A DNA stretch of 64,000 nucleotides from JBAWWY01 sp037144355 (GCA_037144355.1 JBAWWY010000001.1:62001-126000), one strand, 5' to 3'; positions 1 through 8,808 are shown, counted from the stretch's first letter. Numbers and translations: made by a program. Notes: generated from the sequence alone by a model not told the origin.

Positions 1-2
1 CG

Positions 3-725
3 TATTCAGTAAACGAAACTGCATCGATTGAAAGGTGTATCATTCATCCCGTCAAAAAAAGAACTATAATAAATCAAAATAGCGCCATAGATTTTGCGGC
101 GGATATGTTCCTTATCTTGATGTTCTTTAAGCTTAAAGACGACGAAAGAGATGGCGGCAGTTTAAAATCAAAAGCCGGAATACAATTTGGGAAAGGCACA
201 TTCGCGAAATTAAAGCATAAATACCCTAAGAAAATTTCCTTAATTGAAGAATATTTGAATCAACTTAATGTATTGGAAGATGAAAAAAATGATTCTATCG
301 ACAAAGCAGCTGAGCCATTTTCAAAATTGACTGAGATAGTATTTTCATCAGAAGAAAATGAATTTGATTTTTATGATATGAAAAAAGATAAAATAATGAA
401 AAGTATTGGTTATTATTTAGGAAAGTGGTTATATCTAATAGATGCGCTTGATGATATCGATGAAGATATTATTAATAAAAATTATAATCCAATAAAATTA
501 AAATTCAATTTTGAAGAAAAAAAAGAAAGCCTGGGAGAATTTAGGGAGAGAATAAAAGATCGAATGGAATTCAATCTTTTATCTTATTTGGCTGAAATAG
601 CAAAAGCATACGATTTACTGGAAGCTAAAAAAAATCAGGCATTGCTTGATAACATAATCTATTTTGGACTTATGAAGAAGACAGAGAATATATTAATGAA
701 AGGGAGTAATGATTCCAATGGATAA
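3..725 (+). CDS. DUF5685 family protein, 5' end cut by window
   Basis: The reading frame is open to the left edge of the window, so the N-terminus lies upstream; the first in-frame ATG at 105 is internal. The visible 240 residues contain a Cys-Ile-Ile-His-Pro segment followed by Lys-rich residues, then a hydrophobic helix ending LKDDERDGG, and later GKWLYLIDALDDIDED followed by YNP. These agree with the DUF5685 family of Clostridia, which is often found beside J-domain genes. Function is unknown; the clustered Asp residues and the Cys/His could bind metal, but that is inference. The stop codon overlaps the first codons of the J-domain gene, so the two are probably co-translated. Confidence 0.7.
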   Translation, partial: YSVNETASIERCIIHPVKKRTIINQNSAIDFAADMFLILMFFKLKDDERDGGSLKSKAGIQFGKGTFAKLKHKYPKKISLIEEYLNQLNVLEDEKNDSIDKAAEPFSKLTEIVFSSEENEFDFYDMKKDKIMKSIGYYLGKWLYLIDALDDIDEDIINKNYNPIKLKFNFEEKKESLGEFRERIKDRMEFNLLSYLAEIAKAYDLLEAKKNQALLDNIIYFGLMKKTENILMKGSNDSNG

Positions 726-1320
726 TCCATATGAAATATTAGGAATAAAACAAGGAGCAACCGATGCGGAGATAAAGACAGCGTATAGGGAGCAGGTAAA
801 AAAATATCATCCGGATAAATACCAGAATAATCCGCTTTATGATTTAGCGGAAGAAAAATTAAGAGATGTAAATGAAGCCTATGAGCAACTGAGCAAAGGC
901 AATGGCAATGTTGGAACCGGTGGATATGGTACAAGGCAGGGTGCAGCTGGAACCAGCAGCCAAAATTCAAATCCAAGCAATGAATTTTATAATATAAGAA
1001 TGACAATAGAGCAGGGAAACTTGGATGCAGCTACCTTAATGTTGAACAAACTAAAGGGTAGAAACGCCGAATGGTTTTATCTTTCGGGTGTCATTGCGTA
1101 TAAAAAGGGGTGGTTTGATGAGGCGCTTTCAAATATTCAAACAGCGGCATCAATGGACCCGGGAAATTACGAATATCGAAACACGTTGAACCAGATATCC
1201 AACAATTCAAGAGGTTTCAGATCAATGTCAGGAAACAGGGGATACGGTTCCAACAATGATGATTTGTGCAGAATGATGCAGTGCTTCATTTGTACTGACT
1301 TGATGTGCGACTGCATATGA
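718..1320 (+). CDS. J-domain (DnaJ-like) protein with helical repeat region
   Basis: A J-domain fills residues 1-60, with the HPD tripeptide (YHPDKY) that stimulates DnaK ATPase and the NPYEILGI opening typical of J-proteins. A glycine-rich linker follows, then a TPR-like helical stretch (about residues 95-160), then a Cys-rich end (six Cys in the last 20 residues). It lacks the zinc-finger and C-terminal substrate domains of true DnaJ, so it is a specialised co-chaperone. ATG 718 is preferred to ATG 709 because AGGGAG at 701-706 is too close to 709. It overlaps the genes on both sides, suggesting coupled translation. The client is unknown. Confidence 0.8.
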   Translation: MDNPYEILGIKQGATDAEIKTAYREQVKKYHPDKYQNNPLYDLAEEKLRDVNEAYEQLSKGNGNVGTGGYGTRQGAAGTSSQNSNPSNEFYNIRMTIEQGNLDAATLMLNKLKGRNAEWFYLSGVIAYKKGWFDEALSNIQTAASMDPGNYEYRNTLNQISNNSRGFRSMSGNRGYGSNNDDLCRMMQCFICTDLMCDCI

Positions 1321-1841
1321 CGCAGAGGCGGCAGGGCAGCAATAAGATAGCTTTAAGTGCAATATTACTGGCATTTTGCATTTCAACTTTATTTTTCCAA
1401 AGTGTTTTTCCTTTTGCAAACTTTACTATTTACATAATTAGTTCTTTGTATATTGCTATTGTATTAATCGAAATAGGTATTCCTTATGCAGTATTATTTT
1501 ATTTTGCATCTTGCATCCTATCGTTCCTCATAGTACCTAATAAGGTATTTCTGGTTCCATATTTCATTTTTTTTGGAATATATGGGCTGGTTAAGTTTGG
1601 AATTGAAAAAATTGGCAATATGCCACTTGAAATAATACTGAAACTGGTAATTTTCAATGTCATTGCTTCAATGGGAATGTTGTTTATAAGAACTATGCTA
1701 TTTCAAAGTATAAGCTTACCCAACTTACCTATCATTTTAATAGTTGTTATTTTTGAAATCGCTTTTCTGGCTTATGATTATTTCTATACATTGTTTATTG
1801 ATTTTTATATCAAAAGAATACATAAATTAATAAGATTATAG
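1317..1841 (+). CDS. small integral membrane protein of unknown function
   Basis: 174 residues with a short basic N-terminus (TQRRQGSNK) and about five strongly hydrophobic helices, ending with a basic tail (KRIHKLIRL). I do not recognise a family. The overall look resembles small multi-pass proteins such as ECF-type substrate-binding components, but no signature motif is visible. The ATG at 1317 forms an ATGA overlap with the stop of the J-domain gene, and there is no Shine-Dalgarno sequence, so translation is probably coupled; GTG 1305 is an alternative start in the same frame. Position in the same run as the DUF5685 and J-domain genes suggests a shared membrane-associated job. Confidence 0.65.
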   Translation: MTQRRQGSNKIALSAILLAFCISTLFFQSVFPFANFTIYIISSLYIAIVLIEIGIPYAVLFYFASCILSFLIVPNKVFLVPYFIFFGIYGLVKFGIEKIGNMPLEIILKLVIFNVIASMGMLFIRTMLFQSISLPNLPIILIVVIFEIAFLAYDYFYTLFIDFYIKRIHKLIRL

Positions 1842-1850
1842 GGGAGATTC

Positions 1851-3122
1851 ATGATTCCATTATCTACAAAGATGCGACCCGATACTTTAGAGGAGTTTAT
1901 CGGCCAAAACCATTTCATGTACAAGGACTCCTTGTTTTATAATTCGATTAAAAACAAGACTTTTGAATCGGCTATTTTTTTTGGCCCTTCAGGTGTTGGC
2001 AAGACTTCATTGGCAAGAATCATAGCAAAGGAGATGGATGCTGATTTTTATGAATTGAATGCATCCACTTCCGGAATTAAGGAATTGAAAGAAATAATCG
2101 ACAAGGCCAAGCTAAAATTCTTTGGACTACAAAAGGCTAAAACATATCTTTATATTGACGAATTTCACAGGTGGAATAAATTGCAGCAGGATTCATTGCT
2201 TAAAGCATTGGAGGATGGAGTACTGAGGTTTATTGGCAGTACAACAGAGAATCCTTATTTCTCCATTAACAATGCCATTCTAAGCCGGGTAAGATCGATA
2301 TATGAGTTTAAAAGACTTACTAAAGAAAATATTATTGAAATATTAAAAAAGACAATTTCAGACAAGGATAAAGGAATAGGTAGTCAGAACTTATCCATAG
2401 ATTCTAAAAGCATTGAACTTATCTCAGAACTTTCAAATGGGGATGCAAGAATTGCTTTAGATACGCTTGGATTTATATCAGACAATATTCCAAATGGAAC
2501 ATTGGTCAATGAGGAAACAATTTCTGAAGCTATGCAAAGACAGACTTACTTTTATGACAAAAGCGAGGATAGGTATAATCTATTATCCGCACTTCAAAAG
2601 TCAATAAGGGGAAGCGACCAGGACGCTTCAATTCATTATCTGGCTAGACTTGTTGAGGGAGGCGCCGATATTGTAATGATAGGACGCCGGCTTTTGGTTA
2701 TTGCCAGCGAGGATGTTGGATTGGCATATCCAAATGCCATAAGCATAGTAACAAGCTGCGTTCAAGCCGCACAAATGGTTGGATTGCCAGAAGCACGGAT
2801 TATTTTATCTGAAGCGGTTTTACTTCTAGCATTATGTCCAAAGTCAAACTCATCAATTGTTGCCATAGATAGCGCACTTTCTGACATACGCAAAAGAATA
2901 ATAGACGATGTGCCAGATCATCTTAAAGATGCAAGTTATTCCGGAGCATCAAAACTGGGGATTGGAAAGACATACAAATATCCACACAGCTTCGGCGGTT
3001 ATGTGGAACAGCAATATCTGCCAAATAACCTTTACAAGGAACAAGTCAAATACTACAAGTCATCAAACAATGGAAAGGAAAGTGCCTTGTCAAAATTCAA
3101 TGAAGGCATAAAGAAGAAATAA
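1851..3122 (+). CDS. rarA: replication-associated recombination protein RarA (MgsA), AAA+ ATPase
   Basis: 423 residues. Walker A GPSGVGKT at 45-52 and Walker B YIDEFHRW around 101-108 are followed by the family block ALEDGVLRFIGSTTENP (sensor 1 region) and an SRV arginine-finger region. The C-terminal half carries the tetramerisation region (EDVGLAYPNA). RarA acts at stalled replication forks, in exchange with RecA and the clamp loader. A good SD (GGGGAG) precedes ATG 1851. The stop shares bases with the ispH start (TAATG), so the two are translationally coupled. Length is normal for the family; the usual DEIHRFNK block is slightly altered to DEFHRWNK. Confidence 0.93.
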   Translation: MIPLSTKMRPDTLEEFIGQNHFMYKDSLFYNSIKNKTFESAIFFGPSGVGKTSLARIIAKEMDADFYELNASTSGIKELKEIIDKAKLKFFGLQKAKTYLYIDEFHRWNKLQQDSLLKALEDGVLRFIGSTTENPYFSINNAILSRVRSIYEFKRLTKENIIEILKKTISDKDKGIGSQNLSIDSKSIELISELSNGDARIALDTLGFISDNIPNGTLVNEETISEAMQRQTYFYDKSEDRYNLLSALQKSIRGSDQDASIHYLARLVEGGADIVMIGRRLLVIASEDVGLAYPNAISIVTSCVQAAQMVGLPEARIILSEAVLLLALCPKSNSSIVAIDSALSDIRKRIIDDVPDHLKDASYSGASKLGIGKTYKYPHSFGGYVEQQYLPNNLYKEQVKYYKSSNNGKESALSKFNEGIKKK

Positions 3123-5470
3123 TGGAAATATTAATATCAAAATACAATGGGTTTTGCTTTGGCGTATCCAATGCAATTTCAGTTGTTGAAAATGTGATAA
3201 ATTCCAATAAGGATAATGGAAGAAATATATATACATTTGGTCCTCTTATCCATAATAAAGACGTAATCTCTGAATTGTCTAAAAGAGGTGTCGAAGCAAT
3301 AGACAGTCTTACGGGAATACAAAAGGGATCAATTGTGATTATCAGATCACATGGGGTTCCGAAAAATTTCTACGAAGAAGCTGAAAAAATGGAAATTGAA
3401 ATTATAGATGCTACATGTGTATTCGTTTATAAAATTCAAAAACTGGTGGACCAGGCATATCGGGATGGGCTTAAAATTGCAATTGTTGGAGATTCCAAGC
3501 ATCCTGAAGTAGTTGGTATTAATGGATGGTGTGAAAATACTGCTGTAATAATCGAAAAATTAGAGGATATAAAAAATATTGAGATCGAGAATCTGAATAA
3601 ATTGTTTTTAGTATCACAAACAACCATAACAATGGAATTTTGGGAAAATGTAAAATTAGAATTGAGCAATAGAAATATTCAATTTATTGATAATAATACT
3701 ATTTGCAACGATACAATAAATAGACAAATGGAATGTAAGAGGATAGCAGAAATTTCCGATGCGATGTTGATAATTGGTGGAATAGATAGTTCAAATACGA
3801 AAAAACTATTCGATATTGCCAATAAATATTGCGAAAAGGTGTATTTTGTGGAAAGAAAAGAAAATATACCATTGAAAGAATTACATTTTCATAGTAAAAT
3901 AGGAGTTGCGACGGGTGCCTCGACGCCTGAACGTATTATTAAGGAGGTTATTGCTACTATGAGTGAATTTATCACTGAACCAAACGACGAGTATGAAGAA
4001 GAGAACCAAATGCAAGCTATGATGGAGGAGATTGAAAAATCTTTAAGATTACCTGGCAGAGGGGAAATAATCAAGGGAGAAGTAATTCAAGTTAACAATA
4101 GAGAAGTTGTTGTTAATCTTGGTTGCAAAAAAGATGGAATTCTAACAAAAGACGAGATTTTCCTAGAACCTGGACAAGAGTTGACAGACTTATTTAAAGC
4201 TGGAGACATGATTGAAGCCAAGGTATTGAAAACTGATGATGGTGATGGAAACATTGCATTGTCAAAGAAAAAACTTGAAGTTAACGAGCATTGGGACGAA
4301 ATTAATAATGCTGTTGAAGATAGATCCTTTATTAACGCAAAAGTTATTAAAGAAGTTAAAGGCGGAGTTATCGCTGTATATAAGGAAGTTTTTGGATTCA
4401 TACCAATGGCACAGCTTTCAGACAGATTTATTGAAAAAGCTGATGAGTTTATTGGAAAGGTTCTTCCAGTAAGAGTTACTAGGGTTGACCAAAAACGAAA
4501 CAAGGCTGTCTTTTCACATAAAGCCTTCTTGAATGAAGAAAGAAGCAAAAAAGTTGCAGAAATTTGGAATTCGATTCAAGTTGGAGATATTGTTGAAGGA
4601 ACTGTAATGAGATTCACCGAATACGGTGCATTTGTAGATATAGGTGGATTAGACGGACTTCTTCACATTTCTGAAATTTCATGGGGCAAGTTGAAACACC
4701 CACAGGAAATATTAAAAATTGGAGAAAAAGTACAAGCAAAAATTCTTTCCATCAATTCAGAAAAAGGAAAGATTTCACTTGGATTAAAACAAAATACACC
4801 TGAACCTTGGTCTAAAATTGACGATTCTTACAAGGTTGGGGATGTAGTTGTTGGAAAAGTTGTTCAGATTAAAGAATATGGTGGATTTGTCGAATTACAG
4901 CCTGGTCTTGATGGACTAGCTCATATATCCGAAATAGCTCATAAAAGAGTTTCAAATATTGCAAACGAACTTCATGTTGGACAGATGGTAAACGCCAAGA
5001 TACTGGAAATAGACAAAGAAAAGAAAAGAATCAGTCTAAGTATCAAAGAAACATTGGAACCACCAACACCTGAAGAATTGGAAGCTCAGAAAGAAGCCCA
5101 AAAGGAAGCTCATTTAGAAGCCCAAAAAGAAGCTCAGTTAGAAGCTCAAAAAAATATCACTATTCCTGACGAATACGAAGACAAGCCAGAAGGTGAAGTT
5201 GTCGAAGACGAAGAAGACATGATAAAAGATGGGGTTGTAGAAGCTGAGATTAAACCAGAAGCTGAGCAAAAAGCTCTTGAAGAGTATGAAGAAGCAGACG
5301 AAGACAAAGACCTAAGCAAAGTGATGTGTGAATATGACGCAAAATGTGCAGACGATGAAGATTATCAAGCTGAGGACGCACATGAACAAGACGTAACTGA
5401 ACCATCGGAAATCGAAGCAGAAGTTGATGTTCTTGACAGAGACGTAGTTCTAGACACAGTGCTAAAATAA
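3122..5470 (+). CDS. ispH-rpsA: 4-hydroxy-3-methylbut-2-enyl diphosphate reductase / 30S ribosomal protein S1 fusion
   Basis: 782 residues. Residues 1-279 are IspH, the last step of the MEP isoprenoid pathway: cluster cysteines C12 (GFCFGV), C99 (DATC) and C195, substrate histidines H44, H77 and H127, and a GASTP motif. The usual Pro after DATC is Val here. Residues about 315-384, 402-468, 487-556 and 572-641 are four S1 RNA-binding domains, followed by a 130-residue acidic tail with repeats of EAQKEA. Such fusions are known in Clostridia. An internal SD and ATG at the junction (3941-3961) could give a free 503-residue S1. The start overlaps the rarA stop. IspH identity is secure; how much product stays fused is unknown. 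Confidence 0.93.
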   Translation: MEILISKYNGFCFGVSNAISVVENVINSNKDNGRNIYTFGPLIHNKDVISELSKRGVEAIDSLTGIQKGSIVIIRSHGVPKNFYEEAEKMEIEIIDATCVFVYKIQKLVDQAYRDGLKIAIVGDSKHPEVVGINGWCENTAVIIEKLEDIKNIEIENLNKLFLVSQTTITMEFWENVKLELSNRNIQFIDNNTICNDTINRQMECKRIAEISDAMLIIGGIDSSNTKKLFDIANKYCEKVYFVERKENIPLKELHFHSKIGVATGASTPERIIKEVIATMSEFITEPNDEYEEENQMQAMMEEIEKSLRLPGRGEIIKGEVIQVNNREVVVNLGCKKDGILTKDEIFLEPGQELTDLFKAGDMIEAKVLKTDDGDGNIALSKKKLEVNEHWDEINNAVEDRSFINAKVIKEVKGGVIAVYKEVFGFIPMAQLSDRFIEKADEFIGKVLPVRVTRVDQKRNKAVFSHKAFLNEERSKKVAEIWNSIQVGDIVEGTVMRFTEYGAFVDIGGLDGLLHISEISWGKLKHPQEILKIGEKVQAKILSINSEKGKISLGLKQNTPEPWSKIDDSYKVGDVVVGKVVQIKEYGGFVELQPGLDGLAHISEIAHKRVSNIANELHVGQMVNAKILEIDKEKKRISLSIKETLEPPTPEELEAQKEAQKEAHLEAQKEAQLEAQKNITIPDEYEDKPEGEVVEDEEDMIKDGVVEAEIKPEAEQKALEEYEEADEDKDLSKVMCEYDAKCADDEDYQAEDAHEQDVTEPSEIEAEVDVLDRDVVLDTVLK
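3941..3961 (+). promoter_or_regulatory. internal ribosome-binding site and in-frame ATG at the IspH/S1 junction
   Basis: AAGGAGGT at 3941-3948 matches the 16S rRNA anti-SD fully, and ATG 3959-3961 follows after 10 bases, in frame as codon 280 of the fusion. It sits exactly between the last IspH helix and the acidic lead-in to the first S1 domain. This looks like a former intergenic start kept inside the fusion. Use of the start is inferred. Confidence 0.6.
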
Positions 5471-5521
5471 GAGTTACTCTATAGATTACATTAGATTTGT
5501 AGAAACAGGATAAAAAATGAA

Positions 5522-5548
5522 AATGCTCCATATTCAATATGGAGCATT
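5522..5548 (+). terminator. hairpin after ispH-rpsA, probable terminator
   Basis: A perfect 12-bp stem (AATGCTCCATAT / ATATGGAGCATT) with a 3-base loop lies about 50 bases after the fusion stop. The run that follows on the plus strand (CTAATATCC) is poor in T, so as a plus-strand intrinsic terminator it is atypical; an A-rich run precedes it. It may also protect the 3' end of the mRNA. Confidence 0.55.
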
Positions 5549-5591
5549 CTAATATCCAAAATATTTTCCATTTTATGTTGTACAGTATAAA

Positions 5592-5608
5592 CCCAATAAG
5601 TTATTGGG
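5592..5608. promoter_or_regulatory. 17-bp palindrome in the azlC leader, possible operator
   Basis: CCCAATAA-G-TTATTGGG is a perfect dyad ending 7 bases before the AGGAG of azlC. A TATAAA hexamer (5586-5591) directly abuts it. The position suits a repressor site or a hairpin that affects ribosome access. No AzlB-like regulator gene is adjacent. Confidence 0.4.
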
Positions 5609-5627
5609 CATATCTAGGAGAAAAGTA

Positions 5628-6323
5628 TTGAAGGTAAAAGCATTTAAAGCAGCATTTCCTTATACGATTCCGGTTTTAATAGGATATATATTCATGGGTA
5701 TGGCCTTTGGCATATTATTAAGCAGCAAGGGTTACAATTTTGGCTGGGCTATTTTAATGAGTTTATTTATTTATGCGGGATCAATGCAGTTCGTAGCTAT
5801 AAGTTTTTTAACCAGCGGTTTAAATATCTTAAATGTGGTTTTCATGACTGTAATGGTAAACGCAAGGCATCTATTCTATGGACTGTCAATGATAGACAAA
5901 TTCAAGGATATGAAAAACAAGAAATTATATATGATGTTTTCATTAACCGATGAAACATTTGCCTTGATTAGCTCAAAGGCTCCACCGAAAGACGTGGACA
6001 AGAACTGGTTTTACTTCTCCATAGCGCTTCTCAACCAATCATACTGGGTGGCAGGTTCTGCAATCGGAGGAATACTGGGATCCGTGTTTACTTTTAACAC
6101 TAAAGGTATTGACTTTGTAATGACAGCATTATTTGTTGTTATCTTTGTTGAGCAATGGGAGTCATACAAGAATCATACACCCGGATTAATCGGCATTTTA
6201 GCTTCTTTGATTTGTCTTATAGTCTTTGGTGCGAACTTTATTCTTCCAGCAATGATTCTGATACTATTTTCTTTGACTATTTTCAGAAGGAAGATTGAAA
6301 AGGGGATTGAATCATGGCGTTGA
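5628..6323 (+). CDS. azlC: AzlC family branched-chain amino acid exporter, large subunit
   Basis: 231 residues, strongly hydrophobic, with family features: the FMGMAFGILL segment in the first helix, YAGSMQFVA in the second and VNARHLFYGLS after the third. AzlC with AzlD exports branched-chain amino acids and analogues across the cytoplasmic membrane. The start is set by AGGAG at 5616-5620, seven bases before TTG 5628; the in-frame TTG at 5604 lies upstream of that SD and inside the palindrome. The last codons overlap azlD by 10 bases, the usual arrangement for this two-gene transporter. Confidence 0.9.
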   Translation: MKVKAFKAAFPYTIPVLIGYIFMGMAFGILLSSKGYNFGWAILMSLFIYAGSMQFVAISFLTSGLNILNVVFMTVMVNARHLFYGLSMIDKFKDMKNKKLYMMFSLTDETFALISSKAPPKDVDKNWFYFSIALLNQSYWVAGSAIGGILGSVFTFNTKGIDFVMTALFVVIFVEQWESYKNHTPGLIGILASLICLIVFGANFILPAMILILFSLTIFRRKIEKGIESWR

Positions 6324-6649
6324 ATGTTGGGCAGACGTTATTGGTTGTTTTCATAATAGCCGCAATAACATTTATAATCAGGGTTACACCCTTTATATTG
6401 TTTCCGTCCAATAAAAAAACTCCCCAATATATATTATATCTAGGAAGAGTTTTACCAAATGCCATAATCGGCATGCTAATAATTTTCTGCGTTAAGAAGG
6501 TCTCATTTCTGACATTTCCATTTGGCTTCCCGGAAGCGATAGCAATTATTTTTATCATAGCTATCCATACTTGGAAGAGGAACACCCTATTTAGCATAGG
6601 TGGAGGAACAATATTGTATATGTTCCTTGTTCAGATTGTCTTTAAATAA
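6314..6649 (+). CDS. azlD: AzlD family branched-chain amino acid exporter, small subunit
   Basis: 111 residues with about four membrane helices, the family-typical length. The early TFIIRVTPFILF segment and the LGRVLPNAIIGMLII helix are characteristic of AzlD. It is the obligate partner of AzlC, which ends 10 bases inside this gene. Upstream GGGG (6302-6305) can serve as SD. The stop at 6649 is only 12 bases from the stop of the convergent recN gene, and no clear terminator separates them, so transcripts from the two strands probably overlap. Confidence 0.88.
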   Translation: MALNVGQTLLVVFIIAAITFIIRVTPFILFPSNKKTPQYILYLGRVLPNAIIGMLIIFCVKKVSFLTFPFGFPEAIAIIFIIAIHTWKRNTLFSIGGGTILYMFLVQIVFK

Positions 6650-6661
6650 ATACAAGTTTTT

Positions 6662-8320
6662 CTATTTTCCCGAGAAACCTTGTGATATTAGCTCTTCTGC
6701 ATTCCTTATGGTGCTTTCAGTAATGGAAAGGCCTCCCAAAAGACGGGCAATTTCATTGACCTTGTTTTTTTCATCAAGCAGAATCAAGTCGGTGAATGTA
6801 TGATTGGCATCTGAATTCTTTGTTATTTTAAAATTATAGTCTCCAAGAGAAGCTATCTGCGGCAAATGGGTGATGCAGACTACCTGATGGTTTCTGGAAA
6901 TATCCCGCAATTTACTTCCAACGATACTTGCCGTCGCGCCACTTATTCCGATATCGATTTCATCAAATATCATGGTCGGTATTTCATCATAAGCACCAAT
7001 TATCCGCTTAAAAGCAAGCATTATTCTAGAAATCTCACCACCGGAAGCTATTTTGGATAGAGGCTTCTTTGGTTCACCAAGGTTGGTTGAAATCATAAAC
7101 TCAACTCTATCTATTCCATTTTCAGAAAATGCAATATTGCCTTTGTCGTCAATTCTTTGGGTAATCTTCACTTCCAAATCGGCGTTATTAAAATTCAATT
7201 CTTTTAATTCAACATTTATTTTGCCCTGAATGATAAGGGAAATATTCCTTCTATTTTCCGTCAAGACAATTGAGGCATTCAACAATTCTCCTCTTTTGAT
7301 TTCTACTTCGTTTTCCAAATCAGAGACAGCATCCCCATAATTTTCTAGAAGTGCTAATTCAGATTCCAGCTCGTCGATATAAGATAGCAATGCAGGGATA
7401 TCCTTCTTATACTTTTTCTTAAGCGTATTGATAATTTCTAATCTTTCTATTATTTCATCAAGAGTGTTTTGAGAGAAATCGATTTTATCTATATATTTTC
7501 GAATGGAAAAACACAAATCTTCAATTTTATAATAGGAATCAGAAATTACGTTTTCAAATTCTGGAAAAACAAGATCAAAAGTGGATATTTCATTGATTTG
7601 GTGCATACTTCTGCCTAGCTCGCTAAAACATGAGTCAGTGGAAGAATATAGCGAGTCATATATACCCGAAAGGTTCTGATAAATTTTCTCGCTGTTTTGA
7701 GATATTGTAAGTTCTTGATTTAGCAATATATCTTCATCAAGCTTTAATTTTGAAGAAACGAGCTCGTTATACTCGAACCTCATAAAATCTCTTCTTCTTT
7801 CATTAGATGAAAGGTTTGCAAGAAGTTTGTTAAGCTTCGATTTGGATTCAGTATATTTTTCGAAATTTTCTTTAACAATGTTTTTTAATGGTTGGATTAT
7901 ATCTTTTGAATATGAATCAACTAGATTTATATGGCTTTCAGGGTTTAAGAGGGATTGGTGGTCATATTGACCATGAATATCGGCGAATCTTTTGCAAAAT
8001 TGATTCAAGTGGGAAAGAGTGACAAGCTCGTCGTTGATTTTACATGAGCTTTTTCCAGTAGTGTAAATCTCTCGCGTGATGATGAATTCATCACCTTTGT
8101 TATCAATTACAATTTGAATGATGGATTTATCCCTGCCAGTCCTAATAAGCGTATTATCCGCCCTGGCTCCCAAGGCAACACTTATGGCTTCAATAATTAT
8201 TGACTTTCCTGATCCAGTTTCACCTGTGAAAATATTTAAACCTGGGTATAAGGAGATGTCTATATTCTCAATTATTGCAAAATCTTTAATGGAAACACGG
8301 GTTATCAAATTCTTCACCAA
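6662..8320 (-). CDS. recN: DNA repair protein RecN
   Basis: 552 residues, an SMC-like ATPase that acts at double-strand breaks. N-terminal FAIIENIDISLYPGLN leads into Walker A GETGSGKS (about 33-40). The middle is a long coiled-coil-rich region. The C-terminal half holds the ABC signature SGGEISRIMLA, Walker B TMIFDEIDIGISG and ITHLPQIAS. The start is uncertain: TTG 8320 gives the length here, while TTG 8308 (after GGTGA) would give a protein opening MITRVSIKDF, closer to the usual RecN N-terminus. It follows argR by 21 bases, the usual argR-recN pair of Firmicutes, and is likely co-transcribed with it. Confidence 0.94.
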   Translation of the reverse strand: MVKNLITRVSIKDFAIIENIDISLYPGLNIFTGETGSGKSIIIEAISVALGARADNTLIRTGRDKSIIQIVIDNKGDEFIITREIYTTGKSSCKINDELVTLSHLNQFCKRFADIHGQYDHQSLLNPESHINLVDSYSKDIIQPLKNIVKENFEKYTESKSKLNKLLANLSSNERRRDFMRFEYNELVSSKLKLDEDILLNQELTISQNSEKIYQNLSGIYDSLYSSTDSCFSELGRSMHQINEISTFDLVFPEFENVISDSYYKIEDLCFSIRKYIDKIDFSQNTLDEIIERLEIINTLKKKYKKDIPALLSYIDELESELALLENYGDAVSDLENEVEIKRGELLNASIVLTENRRNISLIIQGKINVELKELNFNNADLEVKITQRIDDKGNIAFSENGIDRVEFMISTNLGEPKKPLSKIASGGEISRIMLAFKRIIGAYDEIPTMIFDEIDIGISGATASIVGSKLRDISRNHQVVCITHLPQIASLGDYNFKITKNSDANHTFTDLILLDEKNKVNEIARLLGGLSITESTIRNAEELISQGFSGK

Positions 8321-8341
8321 CTTCTCAACAACAGGGTAGCT

Positions 8342-8791
8342 TTATCTAATCAACTCGTTGAATTTACTTACAAGCATGGAAACGTTGGATTGGTCGTTTG
8401 CAACAACAAAAATTGTATTGTCACCGGCAATAGTGCCGATAATATTTTGCATATTTAATGAATCTATGGCCTCACAAGCAGCATTGGCGCAGCCAGTTAG
8501 AGTTTTAAGAACAATTATGTTGCCGGATGCGGTCACAGTAAGTATGGTATCCCTGAATATTTTGATGAAACGGTCGGTTACAGGCTGTTCATTGTTTGAT
8601 CCAACTGAATATTTATATTTGCCGCTTGAAGAAAGGATTTTGACAAGTTGCAATTCTTTAATGTCACGGGAAATAGTCGCTTGGGTTACTTTATAGCCAC
8701 TCTTTTTAAGCAAGGCAACAAGTCGCTCCTGAGTCTCAACCTCATTTGTGTTGATGATATCAAGTATTTTGTTTTGTCTAGAGTATCGCAT
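8342..8791 (-). CDS. argR: arginine repressor ArgR/AhrC
   Basis: 149 residues, full length. The N-terminal winged helix (residues 1-70) has the DNA-contacting SRDIKEL at 41-47. The C-terminal domain (about 80-149) has the hexamer and arginine-binding block GTIAGDNTIFV. It represses arginine biosynthesis and activates catabolism when arginine is bound. AGGAGGG lies just before ATG 8791. It is first in the argR-recN operon, from the promoter at 8838-8865. A half-conserved ARG-box lies between promoter and start, suggesting autoregulation, and a large dyad brackets the promoter. Confidence 0.95.
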   Translation of the reverse strand: MRYSRQNKILDIINTNEVETQERLVALLKKSGYKVTQATISRDIKELQLVKILSSSGKYKYSVGSNNEQPVTDRFIKIFRDTILTVTASGNIIVLKTLTGCANAACEAIDSLNMQNIIGTIAGDNTIFVVANDQSNVSMLVSKFNELIR

Positions 8792-8808
8792 AGAACCCTC
8801 CTGAATAA

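Noticed and set aside
4087..4548. Antisense open frame within the S1 region
   Set aside because: It is the complement of the conserved S1 domains with no SD or family features; other long antisense frames over conserved genes were dismissed for the same reason.
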